The notes under the pieces: model-generated | Databases searched by the model: none | What the model was told of the DNA's origin: nothing | Seen by the model: only the letters and a program-made list of their open reading frames with translations | From: Benincasa hispida | Lineage: Eukaryota > Streptophyta > Magnoliopsida > Cucurbitales > Cucurbitaceae | Length of the DNA: 64,000 nucleotides | NCBI RefSeq assembly: GCF_009727055.1 | Contig: NW_024064356.1 | Location: forward strand, 409,924-473,923 | Direction: 5' to 3' | Part shown: positions 1 to 11,383 of the stretch, piece after piece | Position numbering within the stretch: the stretch's first letter is position 1 | How the letters are laid out: each line of letters begins with the position of its first letter | Program-made: the position numbers and the translations under genes

Positions 1-810
1 AAAGTAAGGACCTGTTACGTTGCGAATCGAAACAAACGACTAGGTAGGCAAATAAAACAACAATCCAAACAAAGCACGCAGGCAACATCACAAGTTGTTA
101 TTTGATTTTGTCTCGTCCCCTAAAAAGGTTTATCGAGGTTCGACCTCCGGAACAAAGTCTGCACCTTCAACTTCTAACTCTGGAAAGGGGAAGAAAAAGA
201 AAGAGGGGGGGGGGGGGGTAAAGGGAAAAGGAATGCGCCTACTAACGATGCACACTAGATGATAGCGTAAAAGCTACATGATCGCATAGACAACAATGAG
301 GCTGTGAAGCCTGATCGTCTAGATGATCGCTTAGCACGCGGAAGGTAAACGATTTACCATACAATTACTCCGCGATCGTATAGTCAGTAACTAAGCGATG
401 AGGCTTGGTGAGCTATACGATCGTCTAGTGCGTGCGCGTGTTAAATGACAGTCGAGCATCCGATACACAGCGATCCTCTACCTCATCATCTACACGACAC
501 GACCAACACTTGATCGTCTCTTTCCACGAAGAACAGCAACCCTTGCTCTGAACTTCATCACAAACGGCTCAAGACTTAAACTAACTTTGAATTTACAGAC
601 TCGAAAGCAATTAATTGTGCCCAAAAAATGCAGGGGCCTTTATAATTAACTAAAGAATTCAACAAACCGAGGTTACATCCCAGAAATTTCCATTAATCCA
701 CACATCCACAAACGAATTAACAATTAAAAAAGAGAGCAGACATGTTGCACCCACCGTGAATGTAAATGCAATTCTTTTGCAGCAATGAATTGGAATATCA
801 GAAACTGAGT
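1..810 (-). mobile_element. Leader (5' untranslated internal region) of copia element E0, running off the left edge
   Basis: This stretch lies on the internal side of a primer binding site at 811-824, so it is the leader of a minus-strand copia element whose gag-pol would be to the left of the window. It has no convincing open frame. It holds a G run near 207-218 and an array of GATCG-containing short repeats from about 240 to 545, the same kind of array found in the matching leader position of E1. The assignment rests on the primer binding site and on this similarity to E1. Confidence 0.6.
240..545. repeat. Leader array of GATCG/near-palindromic short repeats (E0)
   Basis: Repeated words of the type GATCGTCTAG, GATCGCTTAG and CGATCGTATAG recur every 15-35 bases. 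The array lies inside the retrotransposon leader, on the gag side of the primer binding site. The same words form arrays in the LTRs of this family and in the E1 leader. Function unknown. Confidence 0.6.
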
Positions 811-824
811 GCTCTGATACCAAT
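811..824 (-). other. Primer binding site of E0
   Basis: On the minus strand this reads ATTGGTATCAGAGC, the usual plant copia primer binding site complementary to the 3' end of initiator tRNA-Met. It directly abuts an LTR end (TG at 825 on the plus strand), which fixes the element orientation as minus. Confidence 0.85.
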
Positions 825-1139
825 TGAAGGAACTCTTATTCAAGAGTACCTACGAGCGGAAGTGGATCTTTCCAATTCATCATGACAGAATTATCAAATA
901 TACATTCAAACATACTAATATGCATTCATAATGCTAAAGAGACCAAGAGATCATACCAGTTGAAGACTTCTTCACAGCGAGTCTAAAATCCAACTGTCTA
1001 CCTCGAACAGAAGGAAATGGAGATGACACCACCACTCAGAGCCCTCAGTATTCTTGGAGTGAGAATCCAAAGTGTGGTCTTTGTTCGGATTTGGTAGAGA
1101 GGAGGAGGAAGAGAGACCGTACACAATGATCAAGCAAGT

Positions 1140-1397
1140 GGGAGATGAGCTCGTCTATCGCATAGACAAAATGCTTGATCGCTTAGGTGAAGTATATGAT
1201 CGTGTAGAAAAAATTAAGCGATCGTCTAAACGATCATGTAGGAAAAACTAAGCGATCGTCTATACGATCGTTTAGTAAATATCGATAGCTAAACGATCGC
1301 TTAGGAAAAGTTAAACGATTGTTTAGTAAATAGCGCATGAAGGTATAATCAGTAAGCGATCACTTAGCAATATCGTATAGGTAAGCGATCATGTAGG
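1140..1397. repeat. LTR array of CTAAACGATCGTTTAG-like near-palindromes (E0)
   Basis: At least ten units of a 10-16 bp word occur here, for example CTATACGATCGTTTAG at 1260-1275 and CTAAACGATCGCTTAG at 1289-1304. Each is one base away from the perfect palindrome CTAAACGATCGTTTAG. Spacers are short and A-rich. The same array occupies the same relative position in other family-A LTRs. Confidence 0.8.
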
Positions 1398-3251
1398 TGT
1401 TGGGTTTTATGTCCTAAAACTCGTGATTTGTAAACATTAGAACTTATTCTGAGAATTGAATAAAGTTGTTGTTGAATATATTGTTTTTCTTTAGAAATCC
1501 AATAAACCTGAGTCTTTTGACTATTATACGAGTACTTAAACTTTACGTGGAGACATACAAGTGGACCATGTTCGAGTAAATAGTCAAAATGATCTATAGT
1601 ATATGAATAAGGTTGGGTACCTTATTCTGATAACACTATTGGATGCGGCCTACTCTGTAGTTGTTATAAAGAGTTGTAAAGTGCTACAAACGAAGTGATC
1701 CTAATTCGTGCATGTTGAGACATGATGAGTAGGGGTGTCCTGTGCAAATGAGTTTTGTGCAAGATCGAACCACGAAACCAGTCACTCTTACTTTATAACG
1801 TTGTTTACTGTTTAAGACTAACTATTCCAAATCGATGACCTAGGTAACTTAACCTTAATCCTGAGCTAACTATGAACTCCTAATTGTTCGGGATTATCCT
1901 TTGATCTGCAAACGGTGAGAGTATACCAATTGCCTCTACTCAATAAGCTTACTATTTTGGGGATAAGACCGGATGATTAGCTGGGAACATAGGGTGTAAG
2001 AGGGAATTCACTCCTACCCGATTAGGGTTAATAGAGAGGTTGTTCCCTTTAAGTGCTAATTCTAGGTCTTGAACAAGAGGCCCCACCCTCTCATTGGCTT
2101 GGAAGGGATTTGGTTTGTTGATTGGATCACAAATCAATTGTTTATTAGGGGATCAGTGGAACTTAAGGAACAAGAGGTAATTTCGGGAGTAAAACAGAGA
2201 TTTGACCCAGCCGTTATTACGAGCAACCTGTGAAGGTTTAGCTTACTAATTATGGTTATATCAAGTGGACATAATATATCTACAGTGAGGGGAGTTCAAC
2301 TATGGGCTTTAGTGAAATCACCCATTAGTTAACGAATGAGGATTAGATCGGTCTAATGAGTTTAGCCGATTAATCTCAGATCGTTGGAGCCCATGATCTG
2401 TAGGTATGCGAGGTCCTCCTACTAACTCGTAAATGGATAAGCTCTAGAATAGCGTGATAAGTTAATTTGAAGTATTCAAATTAGAATTAAATGAATTTGG
2501 AGAAATATGATTTAAATATGATTTAAATATGATTTAAATATATAAAGATGGAATTGTGTTAAAATTAATTTAATATCTGATCTTAAATTAATTAGAATTA
2601 TTTAAATTGTTTAAATAATTATTTATTAATTTTATTAAGAAAATTAATTTATGAAATTAATTTTGTAAAATTAATAATATTTTCAGTTTTATTAATTAAA
2701 ATTGATTTATGAAATCAATTTAGATAAAATTGAAAAAGAAAATAAAAACACAAAAATTGGAAAATAGTTTTTTCCTTTGTCTTCTTCTACTAACTCACTA
2801 ACAACCCACATTAATTCTTCATTAACTCCAAGCATGAGCTGCATCTCATGCAGCAAACTTCTTTGCATGAATATCTGCAATATATATTGAAGAATTTGGA
2901 GTGTTTTGAAGTGATTGCAACTGAACAAAATTTTGAGAAAAATTTGAGAGAAGAAAGGTGTTCTTCTACTTGGTTGCTGTTGCGAGCTTCTCTAAATTCT
3001 CTTAATTCCAGTTATTTTGAGTCCCACTACTCAATCTTGAGCTCCAAGAGGATAGTAAGAAAGATCTTGGGGTGGTCTACAACAGTATTCCGTGGAGATT
3101 TGCAGCTGAATCAAAGCTTAGAGGAAGTTCTTCAAAGGTATGTTATGAAACTCATTTATTTCTGTTGAAGCATGTTTTCTTTTCTACCGAAATTAATGAA
3201 TTAGAGTGCTTATGGATCCTGGTTTCTTCCGGTGCACATTGGTACCTTTCA
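1398..3251 (+). repeat. Family-B copia LTR, apparently solo, inside the E0 LTR
   Basis: It begins TGTTGGGTTTTATGTCC and is alignable by eye along its length to the LTRs of E3 (26261 and 35753). It ends at CCTTTCA near 3251 after the conserved TTTCTTCCGGTGCAC block. No primer binding site follows and no polypurine tract precedes, so it is a solo LTR. The bases on either side (GTAGG and ACAGC) do not form a clear target duplication, so the right end may be off by a few bases or the copy is rearranged. Open frames in it (2848-3272) are chance frames. Confidence 0.75.
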
Positions 3252-3708
3252 ACAGCAGACATTATCGTATAGGCACTGATTATCTAAGTGATGACACACT
3301 CTTAAACAAAATGTTCGCGCATCTGATACTTAACACATCGTGAGCTATTTATGCATATCAAAGTGATCTTTCAACACACTCATCTGTTATTAAAATAGAA
3401 GAGACGCCGTCTCATTTCCCTTTTAATCGTCCAGTGAATGTGATATCATCATATTCATAACACATAAATTAATATCATATATTAATTATAGTATTTTTCC
3501 TCCACTAGATATAAATTATATTGATATCCAATTTCCTCCAAATTAATGTATCCCATACACAAAATTAATTATATCATATATAATCGAACTCCCTCTTGTC
3601 AATTTGAACATTTCAAAGTGACCCAAAACTTGACTCTCAACTTGTATCTAAGCTACCGGGGACCTTATGAACCTAAGGCTTGAAGCACTAACGGTACGTG
3701 AATAGCTG

Positions 3709-5523
3709 TGATAACTTATAGAAATACAAGTTATTTATACTGATTTATTTAGATAATACGGTTAAAAGAGAGGAAAGTTATGTCAATTGTATGGAAATTG
3801 GCTAAGAAATGCAAGAATTATAAATTGTCGTCAATACACCCACTGACACCATTGCGATGATAGAAAAGAATATTTCAAGTCTGTTTTGCAGGAAATCAAG
3901 TCACCGTATTCGTTTATGGCTCAAGAGAAAAAGAACAACGCATCTACGTCACATTGGCCCATCATTCAGGAATGAATAGAAGATCAATGCAATGATGGTG
4001 CATGTGACAATCGATCAAGAGCTTTGCGATCAACGCAACTTCAACCGCATGCGATAATAACAAACAACACCGCATGCGGGCAAACGATCGAAGATGCAAA
4101 AGAGCAACACAATTGCGGAGGATTCAAACACGTGTATTGCTGACCATTGTGCATTTCTGACGGGATTGATTGCGTAACAGAAGGAATATTCGTTCCACCA
4201 TTTCCGGAGCTGCCATAACAATAAAGTGGGGTCCACACCGTAGAGAGTCAAAGCTGAGCTTATAAATAGCCTCGAAAATTCCATTGGAAAATATACTGGA
4301 TACGAGCATATTTTGATATTTGTATACTGAGAGAGAGACTGGTTTGAGTGTTGATCGGAGAAGATCCGGGAAGATTTAAGAGACAAGGCCGAGAGGTGAG
4401 TCTCAGGGAAAATCCTTTCAATCCCCGCCGTGAAGCTCTGTACCAAGGTCACTCCTACCGGACGAGCAAGCCTAAGAGAGAAGCTCTTCCTTCCATTCAC
4501 TTCATTCGCCGACAAGCAAATCTACCGTCCAGATTTGTGTCAAGACGTTGGCACTCTTCTGTATTTGTTTCTATCTCTTATCATCAATTGCATTCATCTT
4601 CTTAATCCCTATCATTCACACCATGTATCAGACGCTAAATATTAGTATTGAATGTCATGATCATTTTCATCTCCATCTTTCTGTCTATTTTCGTTCCTCC
4701 ATTAACCAGTTTCTCCATGATGTTTTCTTAATCCCTTGGTAATTAGTATGAATCTAATAAGTAAATTAATCTGTGCTAAAGAAATAAAGATGTTTAGCTA
4801 AAGCATGCTAGACGACATTTTTACCTATGAGAGCAGAAGTGAATATGTCATTCTGCCTGCCGAGAGAAGGTTAGAAGAATGCATTAACTAAAGCGAGAAG
4901 TACTTCTAGAGATGGAAGCAACCTTGCGTTCGTTACGTCCATCCCTGTTTCACCACAGAGATGTGGGATCGCGGCCGATCACCGAGAGGTGTATGCCAAG
5001 GGAAAGCGGAACCGTAGTTAAATTTTTAACGCAATTAATGAACTTGCGATGTTTATATTAATTATCCTTTCTATTTCTATTTCATACATAAAGACTTGCC
5101 ACCGCATAACACGATCTTTGTATAATCTTCACAACCAGTCCCAATCTCAGTATCATGTATCAGTATCTTGTATCTTGTATCATAATAGCTTAGGTTTACT
5201 TTTATCGCATTTTATTTTATTATCGCAACTTTACTTTACCGCATAATTTTACTTTATCGCAATTTAAATACCTGTATAAACACATCTTTTTATTAATTGA
5301 AAAACCTCTGGTCGCATATATCACGAACGTAATGCATTAACGACGCAATTCCTGTGTTCGACCTCGATTCACTCCGAGAAACTTGCGGTGGAATTATACT
5401 TGGTTTCAACGCAAGGAAACTTGTGACAACGCATAGCATACTACAAGCATTTCATTAATAACGCATACATCTAGAAGTAGTATCGCATATCATCGCATTA
5501 CACATTACATTATGAACATAACA
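3709..5523 (+). repeat. Solo LTR of 1.8 kb with TSD AGCTG
   Basis: Starts TGATAACTTATAG and ends CATAACA, giving TG...CA ends. It is flanked by perfect 5-bp duplications AGCTG at 3704-3708 and 5524-5528, and the E0 LTR resumes in register after it, so both ends are secure. A TATAAATAG box near 4261 suggests plus orientation with about 550 bp of U3. It is rich in GCGAT/TCGCAT words. The family is not recognised; it does not resemble the copia LTRs around it. The 161-codon frame at 4030-4515 is not supported as a gene. Confidence 0.85.
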
Positions 5524-5805
5524 AGCTGACTAAACTCTTTAGTCACAATATCCACCATCCGTTAACTGCCAGGCATTCCACTAAAGACCGATAGTTGAAC
5601 TCTTCTTGCCATAGATATATTTCTATGTCCATTGGATATAACCAATCATCAATATGATGACCCTTCACAGATGTTCGTAATTAAGCAGGCCAATTATCGT
5701 TTTACCCCTGTAATCATATCTTCCTCCTTAAGTACCACTAATCCCTCTAATGAACAATACAACATAGTTCTACTATGTGTGAACATCTCTCGGGCCATGA
5801 GAAGG

Positions 5806-7981
5806 TGAAGGAAATCGGATATGAGATTTCCATGAGCAGTGGAACAAGACTATTCCAAATTACAATCATGATTGAACATATATTTACAGTCGATTTCTAA
5901 ACAAGCGGTTATACAAATAATTCCAGAAATTACAACATGAATAACAAATGTACAGAGGGAAAAACTGTACGAACAAATGAGAATGTGTCTCCACACTTCA
6001 TTGCGCAACCGCTTGAACAATCAGCAACCTCGAACGCTCGATCTACACGACCGCAACACAGTACCAAACATTGCACGAACACTTCGCGCTCTTTCTTAAT
6101 GATTTCTTTGATCACGAACTCCTCTGCAACACGAACGGCCTCTAGAAAACCTCGTTGGTGTTAAGTTGAGTCTGACACCACCAACAAGGCGACCTTAGTA
6201 TTCTCGGTGTGAGAATCCAGAGGGTGTGCTCTGTTCGGACTTGGATTGAGGCAGACGAAGGAGAAAACAACGATCATGTACACGACTGGGCAAGTGAGAG
6301 ATGGCGAAGACCTATCGTATAAGTCGACGCCCAACGTTTAGATAAAGTTATGCGATCGTCTAGCAAAAGCTATGTAATTGTTTAGATCATCGTTTAGCTC
6401 GGTCTGTCGCGTACAGAATCTACACAATCGTTTACCTTGGGCCAGCGATCGTCTAGCAAAACTATGCGATCGTTTAGTAAATATTGCACGATCGTTTAGC
6501 TCGCCCAACCGTCGTTTAGTAAATCCAAATTTACTTGACGGCTTCATGAGTTTCTTTTTTGTGGAGAGAAAACTCAAATTTTTTTCTATTGTTTGTAAAA
6601 ACTTCTTTTCAAAATAGAAAACCACTTTTCTTTTAAATTCACGGTTACCATGATCCAATCACCACCCACTACTTTGGTTATTTAAAAGAAAAAGAATTAA
6701 TTATCCAATAATTATTGTTATTATAAATATAAATAATAACCAACTTATCATACTATATTTATAACCTATAGTTTTAATATTTCATCTCATGAAACATATA
6801 AACGATAGTTCTTTTTCTATTCCATTGTACTTAATGTAAATCTCATTTACATCAATCCTCCACTAGATGTATCTCATACATCATACCGATTATATCATAT
6901 ATAATCAAAATACCTATTGTCAATTTGAACATTTCAAATCAACACCAAGAACTGATCCTCAACTGAATCCAAGCTACCGAAGGGACCTCATGGACCTGTA
7001 GCTGGAAGCTCCAACGGTACGTGAATAACTAACTAAACTCTTTAGTCACGGGATCCACCATCCGTTAACTGCCAGGCACTCCACTAAAGACCAATAGCTG
7101 AACTCTCCTTACTACAAATATATTATGTGTCCATCTTAACCAATCAGTAGTGCGATAACCCTTCACAGATCGCTCGTAAGTATAGCTGGGCCAATAACGG
7201 TTATTCCCTGTAGTTACATCTATCTCCTTAAGTACCACTGATCCCTCTAATGAACATAAGTCATAGTCCTACTATGACTGAGTCTTCTTTTCTAAAGAGA
7301 AGCTGTGGCCACTATGTTCAAGCCCCAGAATCAGCCCTTAAGGAAGAAATCTCTCTACTTATCCCTGCTTCAGGAAAGAAGTGAATTCCATCTTGTGGAT
7401 TGAGTTCCCAGCTCCTAGATTATACAAGTCTTCAAAAGGGTAGGCATGTTTAGTTGGTAATCTGGCCACTCTCAACCATACTAATCAAAGGACCGCCCTC
7501 AAAGGCAAGAGTTCCCAAAACACTCAAGATTGAGGTCGTGTCCCCTATGGTCGTTTAGGTGAGATGTAAGTCTTTAGTATTAACGGCATTATATACAGAG
7601 TCTAGTCATCTCATGGTCCAGGTCTTATACAAACTCTTTGTATAGGACAACCCCGCTCCACGTATCCACATAAATAGTCAGGATTTACCATCTGTAGTAG
7701 TTTACAAACCTCAACAAAGCGAGTCGTATCCGTAGTGTCACCAGGATAAGGTATCCCACCTTAATCCTTATACTACAGACCGATTTAGGTTATCACTTAA
7801 GGCATGATCCACTTGTACATCACATATACATGCTTAAGTTCACATAAGATAACCAAGGAGCTTTGTTTATTGGATATGAGTAAATGCCATAATTAAATAA
7901 CATTTATTTTATTCATCGAACAATGTGTATTTTTACAAAACAACAAAACTCTGAGAGAATTAGGAACACCAATCCCAACCA
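5806..7981 (-). repeat. 3' LTR of E1 (family A)
   Basis: Runs from TGAAGGAAATC at 5806 to the terminus AATCCCAACCA at 7981, next to the polypurine tract. It matches 14061-16191 from end to end. Contents in minus-strand order: U3; a TATA-like block GGTTATAAATATAG at about 6753-6767; the GATCG array at 6310-6530; and a conserved GAGAATCC block. It holds an insertion of about 65 bp near 6010-6075 that is absent from the 5' LTR. Frames at 5937-6164 and 6338-6658 are chance frames in the LTR. Confidence 0.9.
6310..6530. repeat. LTR array of GATCG near-palindromes (E1 3' LTR)
   Basis: About ten units such as CTATGCGATCGTTTAG (6462-6477), GCGATCGTCTAG and CACGATCGTTTAG are present. The array lies roughly 500-725 bp from the 5806 end of the LTR, as in the other family-A copies. 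Confidence 0.8.
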
Positions 7982-7992
7982 TTTCCCACTTG
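7982..7992 (-). other. Polypurine tract of E1
   Basis: On the minus strand this reads CAAGTGGGAAA and is immediately followed by the LTR terminus TGGTTGGGAT. It is the expected plus-strand priming site of a copia element. A second similar purine run (minus AAGTGGAAGATG) lies nearer the end of pol, around 8068-8085. Confidence 0.7.
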
Positions 7993-8086
7993 TCCTAATG
8001 ACTCGGGAGACAAATTTACAATACAATAAAAAAATGTACAATATACAATAAACTATGGCATACCCCAGTATCATCTTCCACTTGCC

Positions 8087-8650
8087 CTAGACAAGATGCC
8101 GCATGTCCCGCAGACCCAGACTCTTTAGATGACCCTCAAACATTTTAGTCGTGAGGGCCTTTATAAAGGGATCAGCAACGTTGTGCTCCGATACGATCTG
8201 CTTGACTATCACATCACCGTGATGCACAATCTCCCTGATTAGGTGATATTTTCGTTCTATGTGCTTACCCCGACGATGACTCCGAGGCTCCTTCGAATTT
8301 GCCACAGCCCCGCTGTTATCACAATACAGTATGATCGGCAAATCCATATTTGGAATAACTTCCAAATCTGTAAGGAACTTCCTCAGCCAAGCAGCCTTTT
8401 TAGTTGCTTCACAAGCCACTACGTATTCGGCTTCCATAGTGGAATCCGCGATGCATCCTTGCTTGATGTTTAGCCAAACTACAGCCCTTCCATTCAGAGT
8501 AAACACTGACCCTGATGTCGATTTGCGAGAATCTCGATCAGTCTGAAAGTCAAAGTCCGTGTATCCTGTAAGGATCAGATTCTTATCTCCATACATAAGC
8601 ATGTAGTCCCTCGTTCTCCGAAGATTCTTGAGGATCGTCTGGATCGCCTT
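8087..8650 (-). pseudogene. pol: RNase H region of E1 pol
   Basis: Copia RNase H degrades the RNA strand of the RNA/DNA hybrid during reverse transcription in the virus-like particle. The open segment of about 171 residues at 8087-8602 carries the usual landmarks: GYTDFDFQTDRDSRKSTSG near the start, the acidic MEAEYVVACEA helix, the ILYCDNSGA aspartate motif, and the C-terminal HIERKYHLIREIV and LGLRDM stretches. In the typical family the first motif reads SDSD/ADSD; here it is TDFDFQTD. The frame is intact to a natural stop near the polypurine tract. Upstream it is cut from the reverse transcriptase by a stop near 8651. It is a fragment of a dead polyprotein and not an independent gene. Confidence 0.9.
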
Positions 8651-9593
8651 CTAGTGATCAAATCCTAGATTGGACTGATACCGACTGACAATCCTTACTG
8701 CATAGCAAATGTCGAGCCTAGTACACAAAATTGCATACATTAATCTTCCTACAGCAGAAGCATAGGGAATCCGTCTCATCTCCTCAACTTTTTGAGGTGT
8801 TTTAGTACATTGATCCTTAGACAGAATGATTCCATGCCTAAAGGGTAATAAACCCTTCTTGGAATCCTGCATCTTGTACCTGATCAACATTTGATCAATG
8901 TACGATGCCTGAGACATGGCTAACCATTTGTTCTTTCGATCTCGAATAATCTGGATCCCGAGAACATATTATGCCTCACCCAAATCTTTCATTTGGAACT
9001 GGGCAGCTAGCTAACTCTTAATGTCAGTCAGATACCCTACATCATACCCAACGAGTAGGATATCATCCACATACAGTACCAGGAAAGCTATTAAGCTGTT
9101 GATGATCTTCTTGTAAACACAAGGGTCATCAACGTTCTGGTCAAAGCCAAACGACTTGACAGTAGTGTCAAATTTGATGTTCCAAGATCTAGATGCTTGT
9201 TTTAGCCCATAAATGGACCTATTAAGCTTGCAAACTCTTTGCTCTTGATCTCGAACTATAAACCCCTTTGGTTGAGTCATATAGATGGTCTCCTCAAGAT
9301 TACCATTAAGAAAGGCAGTCTTGACGTCCATTTGTCATATTTCATAATCATAAATGTGGCTATTGACAGAAGAATCCTGATAGACTTAAGCATGGAAACA
9401 GGTGAGAAAGTTTCCTCATAGTCAACTCCCTCAACCTCGGTATAACCCTTTGCCACGAGTCTAGCCTTAAAGGTTTGCACCTTTTCATCTACACCTCTCT
9501 TTCGCTTATAGATCCACTTACACCCAATAGGTCTTACCCCATCGGGTGGATTAATAAGCTCCAGACGATATTGAAGTATATAGACTCCATTTC
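8651..9593 (-). pseudogene. pol: Reverse transcriptase region of E1 pol, broken
   Basis: The reverse transcriptase copies the element RNA into DNA. Visible in order on the minus strand are: an N-terminal part with [11 protein letters not shown] and [25 protein letters not shown] (about 9390-9530); [28 protein letters not shown]; the catalytic LYVDDILL with both aspartates kept (about 9060-9075); and the C-terminal RRIPYASAVGRLMYAI segment at 8651-8917. There is a frameshift around 9330, where two frames overlap (9277-9480 and 9011-9331). A stop near 9010 falls just before the AQFQMKDLG region and another lies near 8651. The parts are in correct order but cannot be read through. Codon and amino-acid conservation still identify the family clearly. 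Confidence 0.9.
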
Positions 9594-10139
9594 CTAGTTC
9601 ATGGCCTTAACCCATTCGTCTTTGTCAACATCCTCCATTGCTTTCTTAAAAGACAACAGATCCTCGACCCCATCATTCGTAAGGATGTTTTGGGCTTCAG
9701 TCAAACCCATGTAGTGATCCGGTGGGTTCATAACCCTTCCACTACATCGAGGCAGTCTCAACTCTTGAGCTGGTTCTAGACGTCCCGACCTCAACAGTCG
9801 GTTTGTTCAACAACTTTTGTTGAACCCTCAACCGTCTCAGTCTCAGTCTCACTTGAGATATCACGTCAACGAGCTTACTTCGTAGCTTATGATCCCTCAT
9901 GTGATCTTCTTCCAAGAAGATAGCATTAGTGGAAACAAACACTTTGTTCTCACTTGATCATAGAAGTATCCTCCTCTTGTTTCCTTGGGGTGGCCCACAA
10001 AGAGGCAAACCTTTGAACGTGGTTCCAACTTCTTTGGGTTAGGTTCTAGCACATGTGCCGGACATCCCCAAATCCTAAAGTGGCGTAAATTACATTTACG
10101 GCCTCTCCATAACTCAAAAGGTGTTTCAGAAATACTTTT
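9594..10139 (-). pseudogene. pol: Integrase C-terminal part and linker of E1 pol, frameshifted
   Basis: Downstream of the integrase core the minus strand shows the conserved FELWRGRK, LRHFRIWGCPAHV and KLCLFVGYP-like stretch (about 9975-10130). A variable linker follows, then DHYMGLTEAQ and [15 protein letters not shown], the start of the reverse transcriptase module. Frames 9742-9942 and 9594-9794 overlap, showing at least one frameshift within the linker. Another shift near 9950 separates the WGCPAHV part from the linker. Confidence 0.85.
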
Positions 10140-10425
10140 CTAGGCGTTGTTCAGGATATAACATGTAGTCTGCACAGCATAACCCCAAAACGAGTCTGAA
10201 AGATGAGCATAACTCATCATAGACCGAACCATGTCCAACAAGGTTCTGTTTCTCATTTCAGATACACCATTCTGCTGAGGTGTACCAGGGGTCGAGAGTT
10301 GGGACACAATCCCATGTTTTATCATATAGTTCTGGAATTGGAGGTTCATATACTCTCCACCACGATCAGATTGTAGTATTTTTATCTTCTTACCTAACAA
10401 GTTTTCAACTTCAGCCTTATACTCC
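10140..10425 (-). pseudogene. pol: Integrase catalytic core of E1 pol, ends at a stop
   Basis: Integrase inserts the element DNA. This segment shows the second aspartate in LQSDRGGEY and the catalytic glutamate in QQNGVSEMRNRTLLDMV, so two of the three DDE residues are visible and intact. The first aspartate falls in the assembly gap next door. The segment ends with TAG at 10140-10142 where related elements continue through VPSKS. The local sequence appears to have lost three bases, creating the stop in phase. Confidence 0.9.
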
Positions 10426-10630
10426 NNNNNNNNNNNNNNNNNNNNNNNNNNNNNNNNNNNNNNNNNNNNNNNNNNNNNNNNNNNNNNNNNNNNNNNNNNN
10501 NNNNNNNNNNNNNNNNNNNNNNNNNNNNNNNNNNNNNNNNNNNNNNNNNNNNNNNNNNNNNNNNNNNNNNNNNNNNNNNNNNNNNNNNNNNNNNNNNNNN
10601 NNNNNNNNNNNNNNNNNNNNNNNNNNNNNN
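10426..10630. other. Assembly gap of 205 N
   Basis: A run of N interrupts the integrase core of E1. Any predicted frame running through it (both strands) has an arbitrary middle. The true length is unknown if the gap was sized from mate pairs. Confidence 0.99.
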
Positions 10631-11383
10631 TTCCCTGACTTTGTAACCTTTTCCAGTAAAAGGTCGTTTGGTCATCTTACCTTCGAGGCATGATTCATAT
10701 ACCAACAAGGAGTTTTCTTCTAAACTCTTTAGAAGTTCACTTTTCACCAACTTCTCAATCCTATTGAGGTTGATGTGACCTAACCTTAGATGCCAAAGAT
10801 GGGCGTTTTCTTTTGAAGAAACCTTTGGTCTTTTAGCTGTTGTTGTCGTACTAAACATTTCAGTATTAAACAAGGCTTTTATGACTAACGGCCTTAGTAC
10901 ATATAAGTTATTTTCCATTGAACCATTATCAATCTCCATTCCATTTTTGAAAATAAACACTTTATTCTCAGAAAAAGAGACGGTGAAACCTTGTTCAATG
11001 AGACAAGAAACCGAGATTAAGTTCCTCCTAATATGAGAAACTACAAAAACATTATCCAGTAACAAATAACGTTTCTTGTCAACAAATAACCTCAGCCTGC
11101 CTACAGCAACAATTGAAACAACCTCGCCAGTACTGACTCGAAGAGTCATTTCTCCCTGTGACAATGTTTTCCAGGAACTGAATCCTTGGTAAGAGGAACT
11201 AACATGATTGGTAGCACCTGAATCAAGGATCCAGGCAGAATCATCATTCTCTACCGAACATGTCTCCAAGACCAATAAATCATATTTATTGTCTTGCCTC
11301 CTCTTTTGGAGAGTAGTGGGATGGAGGTCGTTTGCCACGAAATTTGTTTCACACGATTCTTTCAACTGTAAGTAATTGGTCAT
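10631..11383 (-). pseudogene. pol: Protease and GAG-pre-integrase region of E1 pol
   Basis: The minus strand from 11383 is open up to the gap. At residues 54-60 it has DSGATNH, the active-site motif of the copia aspartic protease that would cut the polyprotein. Residues about 188-250 form the GAG-pre-integrase zinc-binding part: HLWHLRLGHINLNRIEKLV, then YESCLEGKMTKRPF. In the related copy E2 this last part reads CESCLEGKMT, so the first cysteine of the HHCC pair is Tyr here (codon at 10697-10699). That should disable zinc binding. No capsid domain or zinc knuckle precedes the protease, although E2 has both. The Met at 11383 is only the first Met of the open frame and not a proven start. Confidence 0.88.

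Larger units (their letters stand above)
825..5805 (-). repeat. 5' LTR of E0 (family A), interrupted twice and truncated
   Basis: LTR sequence in three pieces: 825-1397, about 3252-3708 and 5529-5805. They are separated by a family-B LTR and by a 1.8-kb solo LTR. The pieces match the order of the complete family-A LTRs at 5806-7981 and 14061-16191: terminal TGAAGG, conserved block with GAGAATCC, GATCG array, AT-rich part, then the block around CCACCATCCGTTAACTG. The LTR stops at 5805, where the 3' LTR of E1 begins, about two thirds of the way along; the remaining third is not found on the far side of E1. Confidence 0.75.

Noticed and set aside
2848..3272. Overlapping plus-strand frames of 106 and 66 codons
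   Set aside because: Within the family-B LTR near its 3' end; equivalents in other copies are not open.
4030..4515. 161-codon minus-strand frame
   Set aside because: Lies wholly within the solo LTR 3709-5523, overlaps other frames, and shows no domain or coding signature.
10280..10693. 137-codon plus-strand frame across the N gap
   Set aside because: Antisense shadow of integrase; half of it is N.
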